From assembly GCF_052055585.1 (NCBI RefSeq), contig NZ_CP170485.1:1364001-1428000 (forward strand): a stretch of DNA of 64,000 nt, given 5' to 3'. This DNA is from Oceanicaulis sp052055585. Its GTDB lineage: Bacteria > Pseudomonadota > Alphaproteobacteria > Caulobacterales > Maricaulaceae. Made by a program: the position numbers and the translations under genes. The notes under the pieces were generated by a model that ran no database searches, was not told the origin of the DNA, and worked only from the letters and a program-made list of their open reading frames with translations. Each line of letters starts with the position of its first letter. Within the stretch, counting starts at the first letter, position 1. Positions 34,803-43,859 of the stretch are shown here, piece by piece.

Positions 34803-34825
34803 AGCTAAGGTGCAGATAAAAGAAA

Positions 34826-34851
34826 ACCGGCGAAGCTTTTGCTTCGCCGGT
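34826..34851 (-). terminator. Intrinsic terminator between the XRE gene and gltA
   Basis: ACCGGCGAAGC (34826-34836) and GCTTCGCCGGT (34841-34851) form a perfect 11-bp stem with a TTTT loop. Read on the minus strand it is followed by a T-rich tract (complement of GATAAAAGAAA), so it is strongest for gltA. It lies between convergent genes and may serve both. Confidence 0.85.
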
Positions 34852-34875
34852 CTTATTGGGTTCGAGGGAAAGCGC

Positions 34876-36180
34876 CTAGCGCTTGTCGATCCCCACGAAG
34901 TCGCGTTGCGTCGCGCCGGTGAAGGCCTGACGCGGACGACCGATTTTCTGGCTCGGATCCTCGATCATTTCCGACCATTGCGCGATCCAGCCGACGGTGC
35001 GGGCCAGGGCGAACAGCACGGTGAACATCTCGGTCGGGAAGCCCATCGCCTTCAGGGTGATGCCCGAATAGAAGTCGATGTTCGGATAGAGCTTCTTCTC
35101 GACGAAGTAAGGATCTTCCAGCGCGATCTTTTCCAGCTCCATGGCCACGGCCAGCAGCGGGTCATTGCGCACGCCCAGCTCGTCGAGCACGGCATGGCAG
35201 GTCTCACGCATCACTTTGGCGCGCGGGTCATAGTTCTTGTACACGCGGTGACCAAAGCCCATCAGACGGAAGGGATCGTTCTTGTCTTTGGCTTTCGCGA
35301 CGTATTCGGGGATGTTGTCCACCGAACCGATCTCGTTGAGCATGTTGAGGGCGGCTTCGTTCGCGCCGCCGTGCGCCGGGCCCCACAGCGAGGCGATGCC
35401 GGCTGCGATACAGGCGAACGGGTTGGCGCCCGAAGAGCCCGCCAGACGCACGGTCGAGGTCGAGGCGTTCTGTTCGTGGTCGGCGTGCAGGGTAAAGATC
35501 TTGTCCATTGCGCGGGCGAGGGTCGGGGACACCTCGTATTTCTCGGCCGGGACAGCAAAGCACATCTGCAGGAAGTTCGACGCATAGTCGAGATCGTTCT
35601 GCGGAGCCACGAAGGGCTGACCGATGTGGTATTTATAGGCGCGCGCCGCGATGGTCGGCATCTTGGCGATCATGCGGTGAGACGCGATCAGGCGAGCCTG
35701 CGGGTCATTGACGTCGGTGGAGTCGTGATAGAAAGCCGACAGAGCGCCAACCGTGCCGACCATGATGGCCATCGGGTGCGCGTCACGGCGGAAACCGCGG
35801 AAGAACTGGTCGAACTGGTCGTGCAGCATGGTGTGACGACGGATCGTCCAATCAAACTCTTCGAGTTCCTTGGCGTTCGGAAGCTCACCGTTTTGCAGCA
35901 GGTAAGCGACTTCAATGAAGCTGGCGTTGTCGGCCAGCTGGTCGATCGGATAGCCGCGATACAGAAGCGTGCCTTCGTCGCCATCAATATAGGTGATCTG
36001 GCTTTCGCAAGACGCGGTGGAGGTGAAGCCGGGGTCAAAGGTGAAAACGCCCGCATTCTTGTACAGCGCGCGAATGTCGATCACGTCCGGACCGATAGAG
36101 CCGCCATATACAGGCAGGTCATAGGTCTCGCCGTTAATCGACAGCTGCGCGGAACCTTTCGGTTGAATCTTGTTTTCCAT
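34876..36180 (-). CDS. gltA: Citrate synthase
   Basis: First step of the TCA cycle: oxaloacetate plus acetyl-CoA. From the chosen ATG at 36180 (AAGGGG eight bases upstream) it is 434 residues, a normal type II citrate synthase. An in-frame ATG at 36207 lacks a ribosome site. Active-site segments are visible: HADHEQNASTSTVRLAGSSGANPFACIAAGIASLWGPAHGGANEAAL with catalytic His residues, and MGFGHRVYKNYDPRAKVM. A strong terminator follows at 34826-34851. Confidence 0.97.
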   Translation of the reverse strand: MENKIQPKGSAQLSINGETYDLPVYGGSIGPDVIDIRALYKNAGVFTFDPGFTSTASCESQITYIDGDEGTLLYRGYPIDQLADNASFIEVAYLLQNGELPNAKELEEFDWTIRRHTMLHDQFDQFFRGFRRDAHPMAIMVGTVGALSAFYHDSTDVNDPQARLIASHRMIAKMPTIAARAYKYHIGQPFVAPQNDLDYASNFLQMCFAVPAEKYEVSPTLARAMDKIFTLHADHEQNASTSTVRLAGSSGANPFACIAAGIASLWGPAHGGANEAALNMLNEIGSVDNIPEYVAKAKDKNDPFRLMGFGHRVYKNYDPRAKVMRETCHAVLDELGVRNDPLLAVAMELEKIALEDPYFVEKKLYPNIDFYSGITLKAMGFPTEMFTVLFALARTVGWIAQWSEMIEDPSQKIGRPRQAFTGATQRDFVGIDKR

Positions 36181-36236
36181 ATCTCCAACCCCTTTTGTGT
36201 GGGTCATGATGGACGCGGCCTGAATAGGGGCGCGAC

Positions 36237-37628
36237 CTAGTCCATCACGTCATTGAGCCGATCCAGAACTTCATCACGTCCCAGAACCGCCAGTACAAAA
36301 CTCATGTCCGGCGCTGGCGCGCCGCCGGTGAGAGCCGCCCGAAGCGGTTGACCCACCTTGCCGAAGCCAACCTCTTCAGCCTCTGCGAAAGCGTTAAGCA
36401 CATCGCCCAAAGCTGCTTCAGTCCAGTCCGGCGTATCCCTTAGCACGTCCGCAAGACGTGACAGACGCGCCTTGGCGTCATCATTGATCGCCTTGGCGGT
36501 TTTGCCCGTCAGTTCGATCGGGCGCGGACGAATAAGGAAATAGGATTGATCCTCCAGCTCTGCGAGGGTCGCTGCGCGTTCTTTCAGCACTTTCATCGCT
36601 GAAGAAACCCAGACTTTCGCCTGATCATCAAGACGCAGATCGTCGCGGCCTTGCAGGCGGTCCCAGAGCAGATCCGTCAGACGCGCATCCTCTGCGCGTT
36701 TCATATGCCAGGCGTTGACGCTCGACATCTTGTCAAAATCGAGCCGCGCCGGCGCCTTGCCCAGACCCTTGAGGTCAAAGGCGGCGGCCATGTCAGCATC
36801 GGTGAAATATTCCTGATCGCCCTTGGACCAGCCCAGGCGCAGCAGATAATTGCGCAGCCCTTCAGGCAGATAGCCCATATCGCGATAAGCTTCGACGCCC
36901 AGAGCGCCGTGACGCTTGGAGAGCTTCTTGCCGTCCGGACCATGGATCAGCGGGATATGGGCGAAGACCGGAATCTCCCAGCCCATCGCCTGATAGATCT
37001 GGGTCTGACGACCGGCATTGGTCAGGTGATCATCGCCGCGGATGATGTGGGTGACGCCCATATCATGGTCATCGACCACTACAGCGAGATTATAGGTCGG
37101 GTTGCCGTCGCCGCGCAGAAGCACGAGATCGTCAAATTCCTTGGCGCCCCAACGAACCTGACCCTGAACCGTATCCTCGATGACAGTGTCAGTATCCGCC
37201 GCACGGAAGCGCACCACGAAGGGGGCGTCCGCCGGCGCTTCTGAAGCATCACGATCGCGCCAGGGCGAGCGCAGGGCGCGACCTTCGGCGAAAGCCTGCT
37301 CGCGCAGCGCTTCGGTTTCTTCCGGCGTGCAATAGCAGCGGAAGGCCGCGCCTTTTTCGATCAGCGCGTCCACGACTTCACGGTGACGGTCTGCGCGGGC
37401 GAACTGTGACACGGCTTCGCCATCCCATTTCAGGCCCAGCCAGCTCAGTCCATCCAGAATCGCCTGCACGGTTTCATCGGTGGAACGCGCACGATCCGTA
37501 TCCTCGATGCGAAGCTTGAATTCGCCGCCATTCGCCTGAGCGAACAGGGCGTTGAACAGCGCCGTACGCGCGCCGCCGATATGCAGATAGCCGGTCGGTG
37601 AGGGCGCGAAACGCGTGATGATTTTCAT
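36237..37628 (-). CDS. gltX: Glutamyl-tRNA synthetase
   Basis: Charges tRNA-Glu. From ATG 37628 it is 463 residues, the family length; reading further upstream adds unconserved residues. The class I HIGH motif is in TRFAPSPTGYLHIGGARTALFN and the KMSKS motif is KLSKRHGA. The C-terminal anticodon-binding domain begins near residue 320. Alphaproteobacteria often have two GltX proteins; which one this is cannot be told here. It is divergent from comEC, with about 110 bases between. Confidence 0.95.
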   Translation of the reverse strand: MKIITRFAPSPTGYLHIGGARTALFNALFAQANGGEFKLRIEDTDRARSTDETVQAILDGLSWLGLKWDGEAVSQFARADRHREVVDALIEKGAAFRCYCTPEETEALREQAFAEGRALRSPWRDRDASEAPADAPFVVRFRAADTDTVIEDTVQGQVRWGAKEFDDLVLLRGDGNPTYNLAVVVDDHDMGVTHIIRGDDHLTNAGRQTQIYQAMGWEIPVFAHIPLIHGPDGKKLSKRHGALGVEAYRDMGYLPEGLRNYLLRLGWSKGDQEYFTDADMAAAFDLKGLGKAPARLDFDKMSSVNAWHMKRAEDARLTDLLWDRLQGRDDLRLDDQAKVWVSSAMKVLKERAATLAELEDQSYFLIRPRPIELTGKTAKAINDDAKARLSRLADVLRDTPDWTEAALGDVLNAFAEAEEVGFGKVGQPLRAALTGGAPAPDMSFVLAVLGRDEVLDRLNDVMD

Positions 37629-37737
37629 GGTGTCTTGCAATTGCGAATTCATGCTGCAGTGCGAAGGGAGGTGCTCTTTAGCACGCCAAAGCGTCTCCGT
37701 CATAGCCTCCGCCTGATGTTCACGCCATGATGAAGGT

Positions 37738-39855
37738 GTGAAATCGCTAAAGTTTCCACCTGTGGGGGAAATCCCAGACTTGCGCCGAGCCGTGACGGCT
37801 GGGCTGGGCGGCGCGTTGGCGCTCACAGTTCCAGACCCCAACCGCCTGATCCTGTGGGCGCCGGTGGCGCTGGCTGTCGGCGCAGCAGCCTATTTCTCAT
37901 GGCCGTCAGAGCCGGGCTTGGCGCCGGTGCTGTTCGGGGCGGGACTGAGCTTTGTCGCGGGCATTGTCTGGTGGTTCAGACGGAACGTCCTCACACTTTA
38001 TGCGCTCGTGCTTGTGAACTGCCTGACACTTGGCTTCGTTCTGTCTCGGGAGCGGGCTCATTCGCTGGGCGCGCCAGAACTTGGGGCCTTTCAGTCTGAA
38101 CGCAGTGCAGAGGTCACGGGCTGGATTGAGCGGGTGGAGCGGCTTGAGGGGCGGGCGCGTCTTGTCATCCGGGTGCATGCGCTCGAGAATGCCGATACGC
38201 CGCCCTATCGGGTTCGTATCCGTGCGGGGCTCGCAGCGTTCGAGCCAGGCGATGCGATCCGCGTGCGGGCTCGCTTGTCGCCGCCATCCGCCCCGGTTGC
38301 CGCTGGTGGCTATGACCCGGCGCGTGCCGCCTGGTTCGATCAGATCGCTCTGACGGGCTACGCCATCTCGGACATGGAGCGCACCGAGATTGATACACGG
38401 GCGCCGCTCAGCCTGTCCCTGGCGGGCTTTCGCTGGCGTTTGTCTGAGCGGTTGCAATCTCAAACCGGGACGCGGACCGGAGCTGTCGCCGCCGCCTTGC
38501 TGACCGGGGAACGCGCCCGCGTCAGCACCGAGGACGCCGAGGCGTTACGTCTGTCAGGGCTTGGGCACATTCTGGCGATATCCGGCCTTCACATGGCGCT
38601 TTTTGCGGGCGGGGCGTACTGGCTGATCCGTCTGGTGTTTGCGATGTGGGAGCCTTGGGCGCGCGCGCATGACCCGCGCAAGCCGGCTGCTCTAGGCGCA
38701 CTGATCGCCGCCAGCCTCTATTTGATCATCTCCGGGGCGGCGGTTTCCACCCAGCGGGCCTACATCATGGCCTTCGTCGTTCTGGTGGGCGTGTTGTTTG
38801 ACCGTCAGGCTTTTTCCATGCGCTCACTGGCGCTGGCGGCGATCCTGATCCTGCTCATTGCGCCTGAAAGCGTCATTGAGCCCGGTTTCCAGATGAGCTT
38901 CTCCGCTGTTGCGGCCCTGATCGCCAGCTTTGACGCCTATAAGCGTTGGCGACCTGAATCCGGTCTGTCGTCATCCGTGTTTGGAAAGCTCAAGGATGCG
39001 CTGGCCGGGCTCAGCGCCACCTCGCTCATTGCCGGGGCGGCGACGGGGGCGTTCGCGATCTTTCATTTCCAGCGCATGGCCGCCTATGGCCTTATCGCCA
39101 ACCTCCTCGCTATGCCGCTTTTTACGTTCTGGGTCATGCCGGCGGGCGGCGCGGCGCTCATCTTCTCTGTCGTGGGGATGGAGCGGCCCTTTCTGTGGAT
39201 TATGGACCAGGGGCTGCGCCGGGTTCTGGATGTGGCGTACTGGGCGTCCACCATGGAGGGCGCTGTTGTGGGGGCGAATGCGGCGGACCCGGCGCTGGTG
39301 GCGCTCTACGGACTGGGCTTTGCGTGTCTGGTGATCGGGCTGGGATGGATGCGGGTGACCGGGGGGCTGCTGATCATGGCGGCGATGACGCTGTTCATGG
39401 TCCAGACCCCGCCCCAGATGATGATCACCGATGGCGGGGTGGTGCTGGCTCGCTTTGAGGGCGCGGAGGGCTACACGGTTACAGATCGCCGTCGCGGACG
39501 GTTCGATGCCCGGGTCTTTCTGCAGCGGGCCGGCGTCAGCGACAGCCCGGATCGCGCCGCCCTGAGCTGTGACAGTCTGGGCTGCACGGGGCGAACTTCA
39601 GACGGTTTGTTGCTGGCCGTGACAGCCTCCGCCGAAGCGCTGGAAGATGATTGCCATGAGGCGGACCTCATCGTTTTTGACGGGGAGGTTTCCGCCTGGC
39701 GCAAACGTCGTTGCGCGGCGCTGATTCTCGATACTGTCGCTCGGGAAGAGCTGGGCGGACTGGAGTTCTGGGTCCATGACGGGCAGGTCATCCGCATGCG
39801 CAGCGCGCAAGCGGCGCGCCGCAATCGCTTGTGGGGCGGCGCTTCCGGTTCCTGA
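37738..39855 (+). CDS. comEC: ComEC/Rec2 family membrane protein with a degenerate C-terminal domain
   Basis: Predicted DNA-uptake channel protein of 705 residues. It has an N-terminal membrane region, a DUF4131-type OB domain (about 110-225), then the Competence domain helices. Those include GHILAISGLHMALFAGGAYWLIRL and LIISGAAVSTQRAYIMA, both diagnostic. The last 150 residues occupy the place of the metallo-beta-lactamase domain of Gram-positive ComEC but show no HxHxDH zinc motif. Start is GTG 37738. It is convergent with the isomerase gene, with five bases between. Confidence 0.88.
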   Translation: MKSLKFPPVGEIPDLRRAVTAGLGGALALTVPDPNRLILWAPVALAVGAAAYFSWPSEPGLAPVLFGAGLSFVAGIVWWFRRNVLTLYALVLVNCLTLGFVLSRERAHSLGAPELGAFQSERSAEVTGWIERVERLEGRARLVIRVHALENADTPPYRVRIRAGLAAFEPGDAIRVRARLSPPSAPVAAGGYDPARAAWFDQIALTGYAISDMERTEIDTRAPLSLSLAGFRWRLSERLQSQTGTRTGAVAAALLTGERARVSTEDAEALRLSGLGHILAISGLHMALFAGGAYWLIRLVFAMWEPWARAHDPRKPAALGALIAASLYLIISGAAVSTQRAYIMAFVVLVGVLFDRQAFSMRSLALAAILILLIAPESVIEPGFQMSFSAVAALIASFDAYKRWRPESGLSSSVFGKLKDALAGLSATSLIAGAATGAFAIFHFQRMAAYGLIANLLAMPLFTFWVMPAGGAALIFSVVGMERPFLWIMDQGLRRVLDVAYWASTMEGAVVGANAADPALVALYGLGFACLVIGLGWMRVTGGLLIMAAMTLFMVQTPPQMMITDGGVVLARFEGAEGYTVTDRRRGRFDARVFLQRAGVSDSPDRAALSCDSLGCTGRTSDGLLLAVTASAEALEDDCHEADLIVFDGEVSAWRKRRCAALILDTVAREELGGLEFWVHDGQVIRMRSAQAARRNRLWGGASGS

Positions 39856-39860
39856 GCGGA

Positions 39861-40535
39861 CTAGAGCGCTTTCAGGCCGCGTTGCTGCATGCGCCAGAGC
39901 AGGGCGTCGATCCGGTCCTGACCGAAGAAGGGCTCGCCCTGAAAGACCATTAGGGGCACGCCCCAATGGCCGGCGGCGTCCTGATTGGCTTCGTTCTCGA
40001 TGATTTGACTATCAATACGGTCTGATTGGGCATCTGATTGCGTGTTCAGCGTGTCCGGATCGAGCCCGGCGGCGCGGGCCGCGTCATCCAGTGCGCCATC
40101 CTCGGTCCAGGGCGTGTCATGTCCTGCAGCGCTTCCGCCCCAGATGCGGCGGCTGGCGTGGGCGATATAGGCCAGGCCGTCGCCGTCCTCGCAGGCCAGA
40201 ACGCCCAGCTGGTTGAGATAGGCGATCCGCGGCTGTTCCGGGGCGATCTTGAGCGTATGGATGTCCTGTACGATCGGGTCAGGCGAGGGGGCGGAAATGG
40301 GCAAGCCCAGTCGTTCCGCCTCGCGCGCTACATCCACGATTACATAATGGATCCAGCGTGGATCCCGCTCTTCAAAGAATTCAGGGCTTCGAACCGCCAG
40401 CGGGCGCACGATGCGCACATTCACATTGAAGGCGTAGTGCTGACGCAGCTCTAAAAATCGCTGGGCGGCGATATAGCTGTAGGGGCTGCGGAAAGACCAG
40501 TAGAGGTCAAAGCTGAGCGGGGTGGCGTCGGTCAT
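39861..40535 (-). CDS. DsbA-fold 2-hydroxychromene-2-carboxylate isomerase family protein
   Basis: A 224-residue protein of the kappa-class glutathione-transferase/DsbA superfamily. It starts LSFDLYWSFRSPYSYIAAQRFLEL, where SFRSPYSY replaces the CxxC of thioredoxins with the active Ser of HCCA isomerases. It ends GHWGVPLMVFQGEPFFGQDRIDALLW, the cis-Pro region. The family acts in naphthalene breakdown, but stand-alone members like this one, with no aromatic-degradation genes nearby, have unknown substrates. Confidence 0.85.
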   Translation of the reverse strand: MTDATPLSFDLYWSFRSPYSYIAAQRFLELRQHYAFNVNVRIVRPLAVRSPEFFEERDPRWIHYVIVDVAREAERLGLPISAPSPDPIVQDIHTLKIAPEQPRIAYLNQLGVLACEDGDGLAYIAHASRRIWGGSAAGHDTPWTEDGALDDAARAAGLDPDTLNTQSDAQSDRIDSQIIENEANQDAAGHWGVPLMVFQGEPFFGQDRIDALLWRMQQRGLKAL

Positions 40536-40588
40536 GAGCTGGCGTCCTCAGAAGGGTGCGCCAGACTACTGCCCCGAAAGCAGATCGC

Positions 40589-41272
40589 CTAGTGATAGCG
40601 ACGGATAAGTCCCACAAGGCGACCCTGAACCTTCACCTCGTTCGGGCCGAAAATCCGGGTCTCATAGGCCGGGTTCGCCGCTTCAAGGGCGATGGAGCCG
40701 CCTTTCTTGCGCAGCTTTTTCAGCGTGGCTTCCTCGTCATGAACAAGCGCCACGACGATGTCGCCGGTATTGGCCGTGTCGCCGCGCTTGATGATCACAA
40801 GGTCGCCATCAAGGATGCCGGCCTCAATCATGGAGTCGCCGTGGACTTCGAGGGCGAAGTGTTCGCCGCCTGAAATCATGTCCGCCGGGACGGGCAGGCG
40901 GTCGGTTTCGTGCTGGATCGCCTCGATCGGCACACCGGCGGCGATCCGGCCAAGGACCGGCACTTCCACGCCATGGGTGCGCTCATCAGAGGTGGCGGAG
41001 CCGAAATCGGCGCTGACGACATTGGTCTTGGCAGGCGTGGACTGGGCGCTCGCGCCGCCAGAGGGCAGCTTGAGCACTTCCAGAGCGCGGGCGCGGTGGG
41101 CGAGGCGGCGGATGAAGCCGCGCTCTTCCAGAGCCGAGACCAGACGGTGAACGCCGGATTTGGAAGCGAGATTGAGCGCCTCTTTCATTTCGTCAAAGGA
41201 AGGCGACACGCCGTCTTCGGACAGACGTTTGTTGATGTAGAGCAAAAGCTCGTGCTGCTTTTTGGTCAGCAT
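40589..41272 (-). CDS. lexA: LexA repressor
   Basis: SOS master repressor that cleaves itself when RecA is activated. From ATG 41272 it is 227 residues. The winged helix domain MLTKKQHELLLYINKRLSEDGVSPSFDEM is followed by a linker. The S24 protease domain has the Ala-Gly cleavage site in VLGRIAAGVPIEA, the catalytic Ser in VHGDSMIEAGILDGD and the Lys in HDEEATLKKLRKKGG. Its promoter carries a perfect LexA box, indicating autoregulation. It lies downstream of trpC on the same strand. Confidence 0.96.
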   Translation of the reverse strand: MLTKKQHELLLYINKRLSEDGVSPSFDEMKEALNLASKSGVHRLVSALEERGFIRRLAHRARALEVLKLPSGGASAQSTPAKTNVVSADFGSATSDERTHGVEVPVLGRIAAGVPIEAIQHETDRLPVPADMISGGEHFALEVHGDSMIEAGILDGDLVIIKRGDTANTGDIVVALVHDEEATLKKLRKKGGSIALEAANPAYETRIFGPNEVKVQGRLVGLIRRYH

Positions 41273-41284
41273 GATCGCCTCTTG

Positions 41285-41299
41285 GAACAAAATAGAAAC
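41285..41299 (-). promoter_or_regulatory. Second, weaker LexA box upstream of lexA
   Basis: On the minus strand this reads GTTT-N7-GTTC, one base off the GTTC-N7-GTTC consensus. It lies between the lexA start codon and the perfect box at 41311-41325. Two boxes in tandem would allow tighter autorepression (inference). Confidence 0.45.
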
Positions 41300-41310
41300 T
41301 CTATAAGGGT

Positions 41311-41339
41311 GTTCTATGCATGTTCCGTCTTAACGTCAA
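41311..41339 (-). promoter_or_regulatory. lexA promoter with perfect LexA box
   Basis: On the minus strand TTGACG (41339-41334) and TAGAAC (41316-41311) are 17 bases apart as -35 and -10. GTTC-TATGCAT-GTTC at 41311-41325 overlaps the -10 and spacer, so LexA bound there would block RNA polymerase. This is the reference layout used here to judge the candidate SOS promoter at 15370-15419. Confidence 0.8.
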
Positions 41340-41353
41340 GTGAAGGCCCGGTG

Positions 41354-42148
41354 TTATGCCCGACCAATCAGGGCGCGCGTCGCCGCTGTCACATCGTCCT
41401 GGCGCATCAGGCTTTCACCCACCAGCAACGCCTTGGCCCCAGCCTGTTGCAAACGCACGGCGTCGTCACGGGTGAAAATGCCGCTTTCGGCCACCAGAAC
41501 ACGGTCTTCACCCACCATAGGGGCAAGGGTTTCAAAGGTTTCAAGGCTCGTCTCAAACGTGCGCAGATTGCGATTGTTCACACCAACGAGCGGGCTGGGC
41601 AGGGCGAGGGCGCGCTTCATTTCCTCTGCGTCATGCACTTCGACCAAGGCATCCATGCCCCATTTGAAGGCTTCTTCGATCAGGGCGGCGGCGAGGGAAT
41701 CATCCACGCTCGCCAGAATCACCAGAATACAGTCCGCGCCGAGCGCGCGTGATTCGGCGACTTGCCAGGGATCATAGAGAAAATCCTTGCGCAGGACGGG
41801 CAGGTCCACTGCAGCGCGTGCGGCGACCAGATAGTCGTCATGGCCCTGAAAACTGGGCTCATCGGTCAGAACGGACAGGCAGCTCGCGCCGCCGTCTTCA
41901 TAGGCTTTGGCGAGGATGGGCGGATTGAAGTCCGCGCGGATCAGGCCCTTGGAGGGGCTGGCTTTCTTTACTTCGGCAATCAGGCCCAGACCGTTCGCGG
42001 CGGCATCGCGCTCCAATGCCGCCTTGAAACCGCGAACAGGGCTCGCATCCTGCGCCCGCTCGCACACCGCCTCATAGGATAGGCGGGCTTTGCGCTCGGC
42101 GACGTCAGCGCGCTTATAGGCTTCGATACGGGTCAGAACATCGCTCAT
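41354..42148 (-). CDS. trpC: Indole-3-glycerol phosphate synthase
   Basis: Fourth step of tryptophan synthesis: closes the indole ring. The 264-residue TIM barrel contains IAEVKKASPSKGLIRADFNP (catalytic lysine region), LSVLTDEPSFQGHDDYL, PVLRKDFLYDPWQV, LVEVHDAEEM and GVNNRNLRTFET. It is monofunctional, not fused to TrpF as in E. coli. It lies 20 bases after trpD. Confidence 0.97.
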   Translation of the reverse strand: MSDVLTRIEAYKRADVAERKARLSYEAVCERAQDASPVRGFKAALERDAAANGLGLIAEVKKASPSKGLIRADFNPPILAKAYEDGGASCLSVLTDEPSFQGHDDYLVAARAAVDLPVLRKDFLYDPWQVAESRALGADCILVILASVDDSLAAALIEEAFKWGMDALVEVHDAEEMKRALALPSPLVGVNNRNLRTFETSLETFETLAPMVGEDRVLVAESGIFTRDDAVRLQQAGAKALLVGESLMRQDDVTAATRALIGRA

Positions 42149-42168
42149 TGCGGTCTCGTCAAATTGGT

Positions 42169-43185
42169 TCAGGCGTTGCTGGCGCGAACAAGGGCGTCGA
42201 GCGCCGCTTGCGCGCGGCCCTCATCAAGGGCGCTGGCGGCAAGCGCTGCACCCGATTTCAGATCATCAGAGAGACCGGCGAGTTTGAGCGCCGCAGCGGC
42301 GTTAAACAGCACGATATCGCGATAGGGGCCTGTGGCGCCTTTCAGAAGATCGCGGATCGCCTCGGCGTTCTCTTCAGGTTCTCCGCCCTTGAGATCGTCG
42401 AGACCTGCGCGGGGCAGACCGGCGTCTTCGGGCGTGATCTGGTATTCGCGGATCGTTCCATCAGGGAAGAGCTCGGCCACATGGCTGACGCCCGTGGTGG
42501 TGATTTCATCCAGCCCGTCTTCGCCATGCACAATCATCGCCGCTTCAGCGCCAAGACCCCGCAGGGCCTCGGCCATGGGAAGGAGCCATTTGCGATCAAA
42601 CACGCCCAGAAGCTGACGCTTCGCGCCAGCCGGGTTTGAGAGCGGCCCCAGAAGATTGAAGATGGTCCGCACGCCCAGAATTTTTCGTGCCGGTCCCACA
42701 TGGCGCACGGCGCCGTGATGGGCTTGTGCGAAGAGAAAACCCACGCGCGCTTGGGACAGAGCCGCTTCCACCTGAGTCGGTGAGGCGAAGAGGTTCACGC
42801 CGAGGCTTTCAAGCACTTCGGCGGATCCTGACTTGGAGGAGGCGGCCTTGTTGCCATGTTTTGCGACGACAGCGCCTGCGCCTGCAGCGACCAGAGCCGC
42901 AGCGGTGGAGATATTCCAGGTGCCGCGGGCATCCCCGCCGGTCCCGCATGTGTCTATGGCAGTGGCGGGGGCGGCAACAGGCGTCATCCGGGCGCGCATG
43001 GCCTTGGCGCCGATCATCAGCGCTTGCGGGCTTTCGCCCAGCGCGGTGAGGGCCAGCAGAAAGCCGCCAACCTCGACCGGGTCCGCCTGGCCATCCATAA
43101 GGGCGTCAAACGCCGCCTCAAGGGCGGCGGCATCCGGCTCCTGACCCTGCGCCAGGGCCTGAATGGCGGGGCGCATGCGGCTCAT
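42169..43185 (-). CDS. trpD: Anthranilate phosphoribosyltransferase
   Basis: Second step of tryptophan synthesis: transfers phosphoribosyl to anthranilate. The 338-residue protein has the glycine loop DTCGTGGDARGTWNISTAAALVAAGAG, KHGNKAASSKSGSAEVLESLGV, GARKIL-type sequence ARKILGVRTIFNLLGPLSNPA, and HGEDGLDEITTT. Its start overlaps the trpG stop by four bases. Confidence 0.97.
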   Translation of the reverse strand: MSRMRPAIQALAQGQEPDAAALEAAFDALMDGQADPVEVGGFLLALTALGESPQALMIGAKAMRARMTPVAAPATAIDTCGTGGDARGTWNISTAAALVAAGAGAVVAKHGNKAASSKSGSAEVLESLGVNLFASPTQVEAALSQARVGFLFAQAHHGAVRHVGPARKILGVRTIFNLLGPLSNPAGAKRQLLGVFDRKWLLPMAEALRGLGAEAAMIVHGEDGLDEITTTGVSHVAELFPDGTIREYQITPEDAGLPRAGLDDLKGGEPEENAEAIRDLLKGATGPYRDIVLFNAAAALKLAGLSDDLKSGAALAASALDEGRAQAALDALVRASNA

Positions 43186-43769
43186 GCAGCTTGTTCCACA
43201 GTCATCCCTGCGAGGCGCAGGAAATTGCCGATAAGCGCATGACCATGCTCGGAGGCAATGGATTCGGGGTGGAACTGCACGCCGTGAATGGGGCGGGTCT
43301 TGTGCATCAGACCCATGATCTCACCGTCGGCGGTATGGGCGTTAGCGACCAGGTCAGTGCCGTCCGGCAGATCGACCGCGAGAGAGTGATAGCGTGTGGC
43401 GTTATAGGGCGAGGGCAGGCCCTCGAATACGCCGGTCCCGTCATGCTCGATAGGACTGGTTTTGCCATGCATGATGGCTTTGGCCTGAACCACCTTGCCG
43501 CCGAACACCTGACCAATGGACTGAAAGCCCAGACAGACGCCAAAGATCGGCAGATCGTGGGGCGCGGTTTCGATCAGCTCAAGACAGATGCCGGCCCGGT
43601 CCGGATCGCACGGGCCCGGACTGATCAGAATGCCCTTGGGGTCCAGCGCCAGCGCGTCGGCGGCGCTCATGGCGTCATTGCGGATGACGCGCGTCGGGGC
43701 CCCCAGCTCCTGGACGTAATGGACCAGGTTGAAGGTGAAGCTGTCATAATTGTCGATGATCAACAGCAT
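43182..43769 (-). CDS. trpG: Anthranilate synthase component II (glutamine amidotransferase)
   Basis: Supplies ammonia from glutamine to TrpE. The 195-residue class I amidotransferase begins MLLIIDNYDSFTFNLVHYV. It has the nucleophile Cys in PIFGVCLGFQSIGQ and the His-Glu pair in GVQFHPESIASEHG. It heads the trpG-trpD-trpC cluster, transcribed away from the deacetylase gene. Confidence 0.96.
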   Translation of the reverse strand: MLLIIDNYDSFTFNLVHYVQELGAPTRVIRNDAMSAADALALDPKGILISPGPCDPDRAGICLELIETAPHDLPIFGVCLGFQSIGQVFGGKVVQAKAIMHGKTSPIEHDGTGVFEGLPSPYNATRYHSLAVDLPDGTDLVANAHTADGEIMGLMHKTRPIHGVQFHPESIASEHGHALIGNFLRLAGMTVEQAA

Positions 43770-43859
43770 GGGCGGCTCGCAGCATCTGTGAAAATGAGCT
43801 GTGGAACTTAAGCAAGCCCGTGCGCGCCGCCAACCGCGACTCGCTGTAAATACGCTTTG

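Noticed and set aside
34684..36240. Plus-strand open frame (518 codons) opposite gltA
   Set aside because: It runs through the terminator and the whole antisense of citrate synthase; no start signal or protein features.
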